Shown here in pieces: positions 32,055 to 43,624 of a stretch of DNA of 64,000 bases. Positions within the stretch are counted from its first letter, which is position 1; each line of letters opens with the position of its first letter. The stretch is from Mucidula mucida. Taxonomy: Eukaryota; Basidiomycota; Agaricomycetes; Agaricales; Physalacriaceae. A model generated the notes under the pieces. It was not told where the DNA came from, ran no database searches, and worked only from the letters and a program-made list of their open reading frames with translations. A program made the position numbers and the translations under genes. The DNA is taken from the NCBI GenBank assembly GCA_015501055.1, contig JADNYV010000053.1, positions 124,001-188,000 on the forward strand. Direction: 5' to 3'.

Positions 32055-33821
32055 TAGACCTGGGCACAAGTGTGCACTCGTGTGCACTCGCACTCTTAAA
32101 GCGGGTCATTCACAGCTCCGAGCCGGACACCCGCACTCGAGTGACACCCGGGTGCAGCACTCGAGTGCGGCACCAACTCGCGAGTGTTTGGCGCACCCGA
32201 GTGTCTTGCCACTCGGGTAGGGTGGCGGGTGCACCCGTGTACACCCGCCTGGCAATATCAGTCCGTCAGTCCAGAATTAACTATGTAAAATTATAGTATG
32301 AATGCTACGCTACAGCAGTTAGAAATGATTGAATATGTAGATATCTAAACTATAAGTCAGAAACAGTTAAGAACAGAAGGAAAAACTCACAGCAAGAACT
32401 ACTCCTCATCCGAAGAATCATCATCATCGATAACAATGGGTTCACATCTCCCCCCTCCTCCTCGTCCTCCTCCTCCTTCTGCCCTGCATCCATCAAGACC
32501 TCCTCCTCAGAAAGATCATCACCCTCATCAACATCCATGGCATCCTCATCTGAGGAGGAACTCCACTCAGAATCAGATGAAGGGTTCACATACTTGCGCC
32601 GACCCATCTTCTTCTACAAGGCCCGAGCAATGGCTTCAACTGGATTAAGATTCGGAACAGAGAGCCACTGCCCCAGAACAGTGCTCTCGTGAATAGACTG
32701 CGGTGCAAGACTGTAACGCCGCTTCGCAACAATGAGCCCGCTGCGAGAAAAGAGACGCTTGACATCGGTACTGGTAGCTGGTGCACTGAGGAAGTTGAGG
32801 GCCATGCAAGCTAGGGCCTGAGGTGGGGTGATAGTCGAGGACTTTGGTGGTGCGCTGCAACCCCACCAGAACTTGATGGGATCATCAGTGGTTTGACTCC
32901 CCATGATGAATTCCTCGAACGGGTCAACATCGGTGGCAATGGGCCCTCAGAGGGGAGATCATCGTTGTTGTTGGAAGGCGGTGGTGGTTTGTAGCATGTT
33001 TGATCAAGGGTTTATAATATTGTGTCCAAATCTTGCGAGCTTCGCAACAGCCTGGTCATCCAAGAATCCTCCCACTGCGCCTTCATAAACCAGTGGCGAC
33101 GGTAACCCGATGTAAGACTGTAAACGAGTCAGTCAGGGAATAACCAAAGGAAGACGATAACGCATGCATGGCCATCTTCCACATTACGGAGTCATCAGTC
33201 AAGCTGTAATACTTGTCGAGAACAATCAGACCACACTGAACTGCTTTGCGAATGATGGCTGGACAGTCTGGTCATTAAAGACGAGCTCCAGCTTTTGGTT
33301 GAGGCTATCCATGGCGGGGATGACTGCGTGGAGCATGGGTAGCGACTGCTTGACATTCAAACTGTTGTCTTGTAAAAGACTAAGGCAGTGAAATCAGTAC
33401 GCAGAGAATGAAAACAAGTAAGCAATGTACCTTCAGGATTGGGAGCAGAGCTTCAAGCAGCTGCCACTCCCCATCATTCAGGAGGAATCGTTTGAGACGG
33501 CGCGTAGGACGGCAATTGGCGTTCAGGTCGGGGGACAAGCAGAGTGAGTTGATGGCTTTCTTGAGCTTCAGGGCATGATTGACAACCCCGTACATAGTGT
33601 TCCAGCGTGTAGGGACGTGCTTGACCATTTTCTTAGGCTTGATATTGCAAAGCCTGCAGTATCGTACGAGTGCTTTCTGCAGGGGGCCCTTGTGCGCGCA
33701 ACAATAACCGATCTTGAGGATCTGAGAGAAAGGTTAGCAATTGGCAAAAGCGCATGGGTAGCAAAACGCACCTTCTGCATGGCAGACCGCCCAAGCTTCA
33801 CCTCGTCATCCGTCAGGTTGA
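32055..33821 (-). mobile_element. Decayed hAT transposon remnant
   Basis: The minus strand carries hAT transposase pieces: VPTRWNTMYGVVNHAL, then, after frame breaks and stops, the C-terminal dimerisation region (DPIKFWWG, ALNFLSAPATSTDVKRLFSRSG, LAPQSIHESTVLGQWLS). A 50-nt intron-like gap lies near 33728-33775. Left terminus TAGACCTGGGC at 32055; the flanks GTCCAAGC/CTCCAAGC match at 7 of 8, but the right end repeat is poor. The N-terminal zinc finger is missing. Part of the left end is made of repeated CACTCGAGTG-like words, like the MITE at 16273. Confidence 0.7.
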
Positions 33822-33835
33822 CTCCAAGCTAGCAG

Positions 33836-34126
33836 TATGCTATGTCATGTTCTACCTCCCAGTGCTGATACTGATTTTTTCTTCTTAAGGCAAATATGGT
33901 TACCGGGCAACGGTGAAGGGCTAATTTATAGGGGCAACATGGATTCGGGGTCAGGAATTATGGAGACCTGGTGTTGGTGCTGTGGTTTGTAATTGGTGTT
34001 GCGGGCATTGTGTGGGAGTGGACAGTATTGCATGTGGGGGCTGGGTTCCGGTTAAGGAGGGGATATAGGAATATACTGATTAATGAGGATGCACAGATTT
34101 TGAGATTTGAGGACGAGCAGGAGTAA
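33836..34126 (+). pseudogene. vps10: VPS10 last intron and last exon, CpG-decayed
   Basis: On the plus strand, starting inside the last intron (GTATGCTATGTCA) and ending at a TAA. It matches exon 16 of the intact VPS10 gene. Many CpG sites of the intact copy are TpG or CpA here, and the frame shifts near 33978. It is the inverted partner of the VPS10 3' end at 8294. Confidence 0.82.
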
Positions 34127-35314
34127 AAGGGGAGGGGAGGGTAGTTTGTAGTAGTGTTTTTAAATTTATGGGGGTGGAAAGTGGTAGTAGTGCAAGAGTA
34201 TAAGTATGTATAATTATGCATATAGAATCAATTTAGGAATGGACGTAGGAAGGGGGGTTGAAATATAGTATTTCTTTGCCAGTGGCGTATGCTGGAAGAA
34301 GTTTGAAGCAATACTGCATGACCAGGAGCTATGCTGAAGCCTACATCCTAATAAAATCATGCTTACATTAAGGAGTTCTATAGCTACACTGCTTTGGCAG
34401 CCTGTAGTAATAAGAAAAAATGTCATGAGTAACATTCACTGAAGGAGACGCTAGACCGCTGGGACAAGCATCCTCGGGAAGTCAACGGGATTGGTTCACA
34501 CCACTGATTTGATAACTTGGAAGGCTTTTATACTGGTAATTATGAGGGTCTAAGTTGGAAGAAGAACCAAGATACTGGATGTCAACGACAGAGTCCGGCG
34601 TGAACCAAACAATCACCCAAGTTGCACAAGGACGGGGGAACAATGAAGACGAGAGGCAAGGATGATAATAGGGTAAGGTAGGAGCAGGTCAGGCTCAATA
34701 CAGTGCAGGGAGCTACCAAACAGTGTAGAGATGAAGTTGATGAACTGAGGAATCTACCTAGAAAGGCTGTGTATATATATAAAGAGTCTGTGGCTGTGTA
34801 AACAATAGAATGGCTCAAAGTTAAACAAGAGGCAGTGTGGATCACGTTATGAGGTGATGGACAGGTGACAGGCTATGCTGATGGGCTATACCTGGATCAG
34901 GCCTGGGCTAAGGCAGTGCGGACCGGACCCGGAGCGTGATATGTGATGATGGAAGAGTGTGGTGTTGACGCAATGACAAGGTGGACCGAGGTGGGGGCAA
35001 CAGAATCGAGGTGATTTGTGACACTGGACAATTTGGTGAGTGTAACAAAAAATAGACTCCACTTGGCTTAACAATGCCAGCTGAAAAACACACTTGTATA
35101 GGAAATGAATACTAGAAAACATTGACACCTGAAGCCTGAGGAGTAATGTGACACCAATTGCCTGTGGCGCATCACCATCCAGCGGAGGATCTAATACTGA
35201 CACAAGCTCAGAAATCTTGATTAGGCCAAGGAGACATTCACTCAAGGAGAAATTATGTGCACATATACAATGAATACAACAGCATATACTAGGAAGGAAT
35301 ATGGACAAAGATGT
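34127..35314. other. Intergenic block carrying a solo LTR
   Basis: Inverted counterpart of 7546-8293 and 46920-47682. No gene. It contains the 444-bp solo LTR at 34580-35023. Confidence 0.5.
34580..35023 (+). mobile_element. Solo LTR (444-bp family)
   Basis: TGTCAACGAC...TTTGTGACA with CTGGA target duplications (34575-34579 and 35024-35028). The matching empty sites, with a single copy of the target, are seen near 7796 and 47213 in the direct blocks. TATATATATAAAG near 34771 may be its TATA box. Confidence 0.88.
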
Positions 35315-36618
35315 CTATTCGAGAAAATCTACTTCTGCCCGTCTCTTTTCCTCTTTGTCTTCTGACCTTGACGGTGACGGTGGCTCCTCCTCTTCCCAAA
35401 CGGGCTGTATGTACGCCTCACTGCACTGGTCCCGGCTTGAACTCTTCCAGAAGTGTGTGTAGTAAGGATCAAAGGACAGATTTGAGGTCATGAAGAAAAA
35501 TGAATCTGAACCATGGAGCCTTATTCTTCTTGGCGGGAGGCTCTGGCATCCCGGGGTGGGTACGTCCTTTGAAATTGAAGGGTAAAAGAGGCTCAAAGAG
35601 ATGTTGCCCTACTTGATACTCCACTGCCATGAACACCGGCGGAGTGCCCTGATCCCTAATGAGTTGAAGACTTTGGAAGTTTTGATAGGAAAACGTACGG
35701 TAAAAGGGACAGCGTGATGGCCTGGACTCGGAGCAGCATGATAAGGGCAAGCAGATTCAAGGTCAGAAATCTTTGTTTGGTCCTTGTAAAGGAGACAATT
35801 CCCTGGGCTGATAGCGCGATGAACGAATCCAGCCAAATGCACGCGTTCAAGACCTACAGAAGAGCCTGCCTCAATGCAAAAGCAAACCCGTCAGGCCGAG
35901 ACTTACCTTGAACCAACTGAGTCAACGCAAAAGTGAAGTCGGCGTAGTCTCGAATGTCATATAACGATTTCCCATGCATACTCAAGATCAGAGATCTTCA
36001 GTTACCCTTCGTAAGTGAGGCAATTTCCGGGGCTGATATCGCAATGAACGAATCCATCCAAGTGCACGCGTTCAAGAGCTGAAAAGAAAGGCCAGCTTCA
36101 GTCCAAACGAAATGCTATTAGAGCTCAGACTTTGAACCAACTGAGCCAACGCAGATGTGAAGTCGGCATAATCTCGAATGTCATACCAAGATTTCCCTAC
36201 ACCGTGAAAGATGCTTCGACGACTCATGCACCTCTTCAACAATTTTCACCCGTTCGTCCTCGCATGCAGGCGTTGACAGGTTGTGGGTTATGAGATGTGC
36301 CTTCCGCCGAATGATAGACCTCCCTGAAAGATGTCGGGGGGTGGAAGGGATCGTTAACTTCCTCTGGTTTTTGTAGTGTCCAGTACTTACGTGTATCGGT
36401 TTCTGGCCCTGTCGCTTTCCAGACTCGTGGAGCGCGAGTAACGATGCCGGGGACGTTTGAATCTGAGTCGTCGACCAATGGAAGAATATGGGACAGAAGA
36501 GAGTCGTTACAAAGTTAGGCTTCATGCCAAGTTGAATGGAGGCCGCTGTCGAAGAAGAGATTATGAAGATGGTGATTGTCAACAAAAGAAATCCACCGCG
36601 CTTTGGTTCCGAATGCAT
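35315..36618 (-). pseudogene. FunK1 b'/c' pseudogene, fused and broken
   Basis: Inverted counterpart of FunK1-b and -c. The right part (about 36000-36618) is b-like but frameshifted, and its catalytic-loop exon reads HCDISPGN followed by a stop after YEG. Near 35975 it switches directly into c-like exon 2 (about ESLYDIR region), then HRAISPGN, GTP-PVFMAVEYQ and HDLKSVL. The C lobe is deleted between HDLKSVL and the tail (SEAYIQPVW ...). A deletion thus fused b' to c', and a second removed most of the lobe. Confidence 0.78.
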
Positions 36619-37221
36619 ACATTCCGTGATGCTGAGTCCGTGCCAAGGATACTATCATAAGAAATGGTCATCACGATGAAGAAGTGTATTAGTTAAGTGT
36701 AAGGACTGTTGATGAGAGTGGAGAGGACAGATACGAAGCTTTAGTTTGAGCTGTTGTTTCAAGACAATGAATAAATCTAAATCAAACAACGTCGTGTCGG
36801 CTCTGTGAATCTCCTTCAGGAGCCAGAACACGCCAAATGGTTTGGAATACGAGAACTTTCCAGACGCCAGTGGCATGGTCCGAAAGCTTGAGGCGATGAG
36901 CATCACGCAAAGAAGTGTTGGAAGGTTCGAGCATCTTCGTAGCTCGTGCTACGTAGATCCGCCCGTTGACTATGCCCCGCCTCCCCGAGGCTTACTCATC
37001 CTCGAGTCATGTAGAAAGTTCTAGTAATATTGTAGAGCAGTATATAAGCCGACATATTTGAGTAGTTAGAACACACAGTCAATCCTATGGCGTAAGGCCA
37101 CTTCGATCTCTTACAAGAAGAAATCATGAAACAGACATGCCATACGTGAACATATATACCATGAATACAAGGGAACGTTTGGGAGAAATCTAGTATATAA
37201 GCGACCACTTTTCAAGAAAAT
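36619..37221 (-). repeat. FunK1 3'-flanking repeat, inverted copy with LTR insertion
   Basis: Matches 3125-3600 on the minus strand apart from the 200-bp solo LTR at 36916-37115. Confidence 0.75.
36916..37115 (+). mobile_element. Solo LTR (copia-like), 200 bp
   Basis: TGTTGGAAGG...TCTCTTACA flanked by AGAAG (36911-36915 and 37116-37120). The empty site is seen in the three other copies of the FunK1 3' repeat. Related to the solo LTR at 11320-11565 in its first ~40 bp and around AGTATATAAG. Confidence 0.86.
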
Positions 37222-39912
37222 CTACTTCTTCCGAACGGCTCTCTTCCTCTTTGTCTTCCGATCTTGGCTCTCTTCCGTCGGCGATGCTGCCCTCTCCTCC
37301 TCCTCCTCCTCAGCATCATCATCATCGTCGTCCTCATCTTCCCGAACAGGCGGCACATACGCCTCACTGTCCCGGCCCGTACCAGTCCGAGGCCTTTTGT
37401 TGGCACCAGTCTTCGAGGGGCCTGCAGCCTGTTGAGCTCGGTGCTGCCGCTCCTGGTCAGTGTACCTGATCGGCAGCGCTTTCTCAGTCGTGTCGGTGAT
37501 GTGATCGTGCGCGTCCATGAAGTAAAGGTGAATGTACTGATAGTACTCGTGCAGGAACACTTTACGGTCCCAGTGCCTCGTGTGTGGCGATTCTGTGAGA
37601 AGCGGCTTCGACGATTCCACGTCTTTGTAGCAGCCAGCCAAGCATTCAAAGGATTGCAAGGCTTTGGTTATCTTGGAGTCGGCCCCAAATACCGCCGTAA
37701 GAACGCTAGTAACGTCATTATATCCACACCATACGGGCGTCGCGCAGTTCAGGACGAAGTTCAAACGCTCAGCAGAGGCCTTGAGGGAGCCGTCGAACAG
37801 CCTATGACGGAGGATTAAGATAGGGATACGATGCTGGTCAATCTCGGACGGGGTGAATGACTCCGGGAGAGTTTCCAGTAAGAACCAAAGGTAAATCCAA
37901 ATGACGGACTCCAGGTCATGGAGAAAGTTGAACCTGAACCATGGAGCAGGCTGGGGCAAGCGTGAGACCCCGCGGAGGATATGCCTTACGGCTTTTGGCA
38001 TGAATTCATGTTTCTGCATCTGATACTCCACTGCCATAAAGCCCGGGGTGCCCTAATACTCAGTGAGTCGTACGCTTTGGAAGGTTTGACTGGAACACAT
38101 ACGGTAAGGGGGGCAGCGCCATGGCCCGGAGCAGCATACTGGCGGGCATATTCAAGGTCAGAGATCTTTGTTTGGCCTTCGAAAATGAGGCAATTTCCGG
38201 GACTGATATCGCGATGAACAAAGCCCGCTAAGCGCATGTATTCGAGACCTATAAAAGAACTGCGTCAGCTCTGTCCAAGAAAGTGCAATGTTCGAACGTT
38301 ACCATAGACAAGCTGTGCCAGTCCCTTCGTAAAGGCGGCGTAGGTTGAGACCCTGTAGAGCGTGTGGCACAACTCCGCAAAGACAATTCGACGATGTGTC
38401 CTTTTCTTGTGGGGATATGCCTCTCCATCTGCCCTCTTTAGTGTAGGTGTATTACCGTCGACGTCCCCGCGCTGAGTGCCCTCTAGAGCAGCCTCCATCG
38501 CGAACTTATCCTCTTCTTCGGTATAGAAGAACTCGACGTAACCTGCCGGTGGCTCTTGTGCCTCGTCCGGCTGGCCGTTTATCATGACCACTGAGTCTGA
38601 AACGATCGTCATGAAATAGTTCTTCGCGTCCTGCTCCAGGGAGGAGCCTGACTGCAACGGAGGAGGACGCTCGTTCTCCGGGACGCTGCCATCTTCATCC
38701 AATTGCCGAAGGGCTCCGAAGATTGCGTTGTAGATGTCCGACTCCGGTGTTGTGTCGAAGTATAGCCAAACGTCCTTCAACACCTTGGGCGTGCCGATAG
38801 CCAGGTAGTTGGAGTCGAGCTCTACAACTGACCATACCCGCGTGGCGCGAGTGACAAGGTCGAGATTTAATTCATAAATGATTCCCGTGGTCTGGTACAC
38901 TTTGTCGCCAATGGTGAAGCGATACTGAATTTTCTTCGAGTCGCCGACTCGAACGCGTTCAACGGTGGGATCGTAACCGAGATCTTCGAGAGAAGCAAAG
39001 GTCATAAAGATGACGAAACGAATGAAGAGCCTGGGATTCTGAGATAAAGCATAAGAGAGCGAAATATAAACGCGCACAAATCAACTCACCGCGTGATAAT
39101 CGAATTGAGCGGATACAGCGATGTGTGATCTCGAAAAGTACCAGAAGCGCATCAGACGATCCTCGATGGTGAAAGCGATCACAGAGCGTCAACACGGATC
39201 ATTGTAGAGTATGTGACCGACGGCTCCAATAATTTTGCTTTCGTTCTAAAACGCAGGTCAAAACGAGTCAACACAGTAAAGCCCAAAGACATACATCTAT
39301 CTGATTCTTAGGGTTCATGCGAGTCTTGAACTCAGCAGGAGCGACAGCTGCCGAGGTCGGAACGTTCTCATCGGAGACGATTTCATTGAGGATGAAGCGG
39401 GCATCTGTCTTCATAGATCCCCCGCGAACTTCAGAAGCCGTTGTATGATTCGGTTGACAAATGAGACGAGTCGTGCGCTGCTGGAGCTTGGGATGCTGCT
39501 TCGTCTTATTCCATGTTTCGCAATGGGAGTGGATCTCCTCTGCAATGCCCTCCAGTCCCTTGAAAACTGTGTCTTCGTGAGGACCTATAAAGTTTGTTGC
39601 GGCCCAGCCAAGCCTGTTCAAAGTCCTAGGCTTTGCCTCCCCGTTCGAAGTCTTAGGCTTTGCCTTGAGCCCTTCTTCAATGTGGGAGACCAGGTCATCG
39701 GTGTCTCGCTGAGAGTGAAGAAGATTGGTATAATGGGCAAGGAAGGTTTCAACGGGGACTTGAACGGTGTTTCCAGCACTAGACTCCTTCCAATGTAAGC
39801 GCTGATCCTCGAGTTTGAGCGTAGCAGCTCCTGGTTGGGACATCCTGGTCCCTTTGCGCGGTGTCGAAAGTAGTCTCCCGGGCGCGGTCCGATGCTGGCG
39901 GGAAGTCGGCAT
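37222..39912 (-). CDS. FunK1-type fungal protein kinase (copy a'), long form
   Basis: Five exons, 39912-39295, 39245-39090, 39038-38303, 38248-38103 and 38052-37222, give 828 residues with consistent phases. Catalytic loop HRDISPGN is intact; SDLEYAR, GTPGFMAVEY and HDLESVIW follow. The tail has an acidic run then KTKRKRAVRKK. Exon 1 encodes the same 206 residues as copy a, and exon 3 differs at only a few residues. From about 37945 onward the sequence matches copy c rather than a, so the gene is a mosaic. The TATA box lies at 39956-39962. Confidence 0.88.
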
Positions 39913-40238
39913 GATGAGAAAGTGATGAGGAAGCGAAGAGACAGAGAGCTCACCCTTTTATAGCACGACGACGCGCCTCTTTGTTCGCGTCCAAATTGGT
40001 AGTGGACAAGTTCAAATGATCGAAGTGTCACAATGGGATGCCAGTCACAGCTACCCGATTTGGACACTTTTGCCGCATTCGGTCTGTGGACGTGGACCTC
40101 GAGGTGTGGACGCATTGAATTTCGCTAGCATTACCTCCGTGTGGACTCAGCGAAAATAGGACCGCTGCGGCACGAGGGATCTAACATTTCCATTAACCGA
40201 ATCACAATGCTAATGACTCAGATTTGGACAACACATTT
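39913..40238 (-). promoter_or_regulatory. Promoter region of FunK1-a'
   Basis: Inverted equivalent of 120-445, with TATAAAA at 39956-39962. It runs back into the end of the OMT pseudogene. Confidence 0.6.
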
Positions 40239-40797
40239 TCAATTCATAGATACAGAGTCTGAAGGAACTGCAACAATGAAAGACTGGTATGGCATATCAG
40301 GACGCTTCACACTCTCCAGCCGCCAGCCGCTCTCCTCAAACAATTGCTCGAACTCAGGCAGTGTCCTTTCTTGGCCATTACTTAAACATGGACATCATCT
40401 AACACCCAACTCAACAGTCCAATTAGAATGGGAGGATAAATCATGTACATGTACCGAGTACGCGTGTCCCGTCGAATTCGCATGACCATGACTCGCAAGA
40501 AGAACACCACCATCAGACTGAACAGCGTATGAAAGGACCGCGTCGATTACCACAAGCTTTGATCGTGGACGTGCTGCTTCTCGAAGGCGGTTAAGAATTT
40601 GCGCACAGTAAACGTCACTCCAGTTGTGCAATATAGATATCAGAAGATATACATCAGCACCTTGGACGCGCTGTTTTCCAAAAAAGTCTTGGACTAACAT
40701 ACACCACATTATCATCCCTAACTCATCAAGGCGAAGGCTGACCTTGAAACTCGACGCGACCGGTTCTAAGCGCCTCCGGGGATTCGGCTTTCCAGAA
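40239..40797 (-). pseudogene. O-methyltransferase 3' fragment, exons 8-10
   Basis: Minus strand, from the exon-8 start (Trp-Lys-Ala) to a TGA at 40239. It contains ADVYLLISILHNWSDVY and SKLVVIDAVLSYAVQSDGG and the last exon. It lacks exons 1-7, including the SAM-binding motif. Relative to the intact gene it has a 5-bp insertion (AGTAA) near the start of the last exon. Confidence 0.78.
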
Positions 40798-40914
40798 CTG
40801 AATTAATGATCAGGTATATACGGATGGAGTACCAAGGCAAATACTGACGTTGAGTACACTCGCTTCTACAGTGATAACCAAGTCACGTGATCTCGTGTCG
40901 GCATTCCGCCTGGC

Positions 40915-41309
40915 GCCCGCTGCGACTTCAAGCTTCAAAGTTCAGATTGAGCTTAGATTTCATGGCACCCAATCAGTTTCCTCAACAGAAAAACCTTCCT
41001 CAAATGTACTTGGCCTACAGGATTCTAGCCACAATCGACTTCAAAAATGCAAGTTCTCGACAAGTCTTTGTGAGAAAAACGAGATAAATTACAATTAAAC
41101 CGAGTGTGCAGACAGTATGTACAACTATGCTAAATCCTTGTAAATGTATACAGTCCGTGATGCTGAGTCCGTGCCAAGAATACTAATCATAAAGGAAAAT
41201 GGTCATCACGATGAAGGAGTGGATGTAGTTAAGTGTAAGGACTGTAGAGACTCAGATGTGAGAGAGGAGAGATACGATAGTCCAAAAACCCAAGAAGGAG
41301 ATAAAAGTC
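40915..41309 (-). other. GMC copy 2 downstream flank, empty copia site
   Basis: Inverted match to 12571-12955, including the copia target site at about 40915-40945 without the insertion. Confidence 0.6.
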
Positions 41310-43116
41310 CTAGAACAAGAGTACTCCCACTAGGGAAGCACCAAGCATTGTCCACCAACTGAGGGCAAGAGAAGGAGAAGCGCTGTCCGAATCATCAGAG
41401 TTCCCACTCGACGAGGACGAGCCCCCGTTCGAGTTTGACCCAGACCCAGAATCACCGTTGTACTGCGCCAGAATGATTTCAGCCGCCTTCTCAGCAACAC
41501 CGATCGTTGGTGCTTCCAACTGCAGAGCCACATTATTAGTTCTGGACTCAAATGAAACGATAGATGAACGAGACTTACATGGCAACTTATATCAATAGGG
41601 AAGATCGCGCTGTCCGCGACACGCACGTTATCCGTTCCATAAACCTGGAGCTTTGCATTCACAACACCGCCTTGATCAAGCAGCAACATCGAGCACGAGC
41701 CGCGGGGGTGATACTCGGTCCTCGCGTTGTCCTTGAGCCAAGCCTCCCATTCTTCATCAGTGTCGACCTCAGATCCAGGTGAAGTCTCGCCGGTGAGATA
41801 ATTCGACAGCGGCGGCGTGTTACCAGCGATACGCGCAAGCTTGATGCCCTCACGCAGAATCGTCAAGTCGGAAGAGTGACTAAGGTAACCCGGATCGATG
41901 ACGGGGTAGTCGAATGCAGAGCTAGAGTTGATATAGATGTGGCCCGGGCTAGAACAACAAGTCAGTACACCGACAGATGCGGAATACAGTTAAAATGTAC
42001 CGACCTCATCGGGTGTTGCAAGCCTGCTTGGATGCCAACTGCACCTGCACCGGTAATGGCGAGAAGGAGCTCGATGTTGCCCACTGGTGTATTCTGGAAG
42101 AGCTCGACAGCCTTGGAGTACATCGAGCGGTAGCCAGCGACGACCTCCTGATATTGACTAGGAACGAGGCTAGCAGAAGCGTCGGCGGCATCAGCAATGC
42201 TCTGAACCAACTCGGAGCGTGCAGACTCTCCCATGATGGCGGTGAGATTGACGTAGGCGGTCGCCGAGTTGATGTACGAGGTGAACTCCGGTGTCCTCAA
42301 GCCATTGGCGTACAAGGTTCCGGCAGTCTCGACATCGGTAGTCCATTAGATGGCAGCGACCTGAAGTCGAAATCAGCAAACGCTCGACTCCAGAGGAGAG
42401 GATCGACTAACCAAATGATCTTGAACATGTTGGCCAACACCAGGAAGAGCATTCTGGACAGTGACACCAGCGCTTTCGAGAACATCCGTAGGGCCGATAC
42501 CGCTAAGCATCAGGACTTGCGGGCTTCCAATGACACCGCCAGCGAGAATGACCTCCTTCTTGACGCTAACGCTCGAAGTCGCCGCACCTGCAGAAGCAGC
42601 GTATTCGACGCCGGTCGCAGTGAGGTTGCCGGTGCTAGAGTTTTTCTCGAAGACAATCCGGGTAACAGTGGCATCAGCAAGGATGTCAAGGTTGGAGCGG
42701 GGAGGTAGAGGGTCAATGTAGGCCGATCGCGTGTAGGAACGAGTCCAGTTCGTGGGGTTAATGAACGATTGCGTGATGTAGGCTCCCCAGTTCTCCCCAC
42801 TTGCACCGTCAGTGCGCGATTCAATGCCGATAGCATTGAGCGACGTGGTCCAGTTTCCGTTGAGACCAAATTCACTGAGAAGAAGCGGGTCAAAATCGTG
42901 CACAAAGAAAGGCGAAATACTGCTTACAATCCGGGATAGCTGTTGTGCATGGGACCATCTTTACCGTGGACACACTTGTCGTAGGTGATGTGCGCCATGG
43001 CCTTTAGGTCAGCGGTGGGAGCAGTAAATGTCTCGCTCTTTTTCATTGCAGCGTTGAATGAATCCCAGCTCCAGTTATCAGCGCCATCTTGACCATCAAG
43101 GAGTGACTGCTCTCCG
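41310..43116 (-). pseudogene. GMC oxidoreductase, copy 2
   Basis: Inverted relative of 10545-12570, without the solo LTR. It begins at SLLDGQDGADNWSWDSFN, so the N-terminal FAD fold is missing here too. A TAA replaces a Tyr codon in AAI*W near 42350, otherwise the rest is open through HPRGSCSM and the C-terminal hydrophobic segment. Its 5' end abuts OMT sequence (43117-43300) on the other strand, giving a head-to-head join. Confidence 0.85.
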
Positions 43117-43147
43117 ATACTACGTGTAATGTTGACTTTGGTGTTAG

Positions 43148-43300
43148 ATGATGTCCATGTTCAATGGTCAAGAACGGACACTGCCAGAGTTCGAGCGATT
43201 GTTTGAGGAGAGCGGCTGGCGGCTGGAGAGTGTGAAGCGTCCTGATATGTCATATCAGTCTTTCATTGTTGCAGTTCCTTCAGATGTATCTATGAATTGA
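43148..43300 (+). pseudogene. O-methyltransferase last exon, intact exon without the gene
   Basis: 153 bp, from the acceptor (TTAG) through ATGATGTCC to TGA, the same length as exon 10 of the intact gene and nearly identical. The intron end before it is also kept (from about 43117). No other exon is present. Confidence 0.8.
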
Positions 43301-43574
43301 AAATGTGTTGTTCAAATCCGAGTCATTAGCATTGTGATTCGGTTAATGGAAATGTTAGATCCCTCGTGCCGCAGCGGTCCGATTTTCGCTGAGTCCACAC
43401 GGAGGTAATGCTAGCGAAATTCAATGCGTCCACACCTCGAGTCCACGTCCACAGACCGAATGCGGCAAAAGTGTCCAAATCGGGTAGCTGTGACTGGCAT
43501 CCCATTGTGACACTTCGATCATCTGAACTTGTCCACAACAGTCACGACGCGAACAAAGAGACGCGTCGTCGCGG

Positions 43575-43581
43575 TATAAAA
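43575..43581 (+). promoter_or_regulatory. TATA box of FunK1-a''
   Basis: TATAAAA about 45 bp before the ATG at 43625, conserved with 396-402 and 39956-39962. Confidence 0.6.
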
Positions 43582-43624
43582 GCGTGAGCTCTCTGTCTCT
43601 TCGTTTCCTCATCACTTTCTCATC

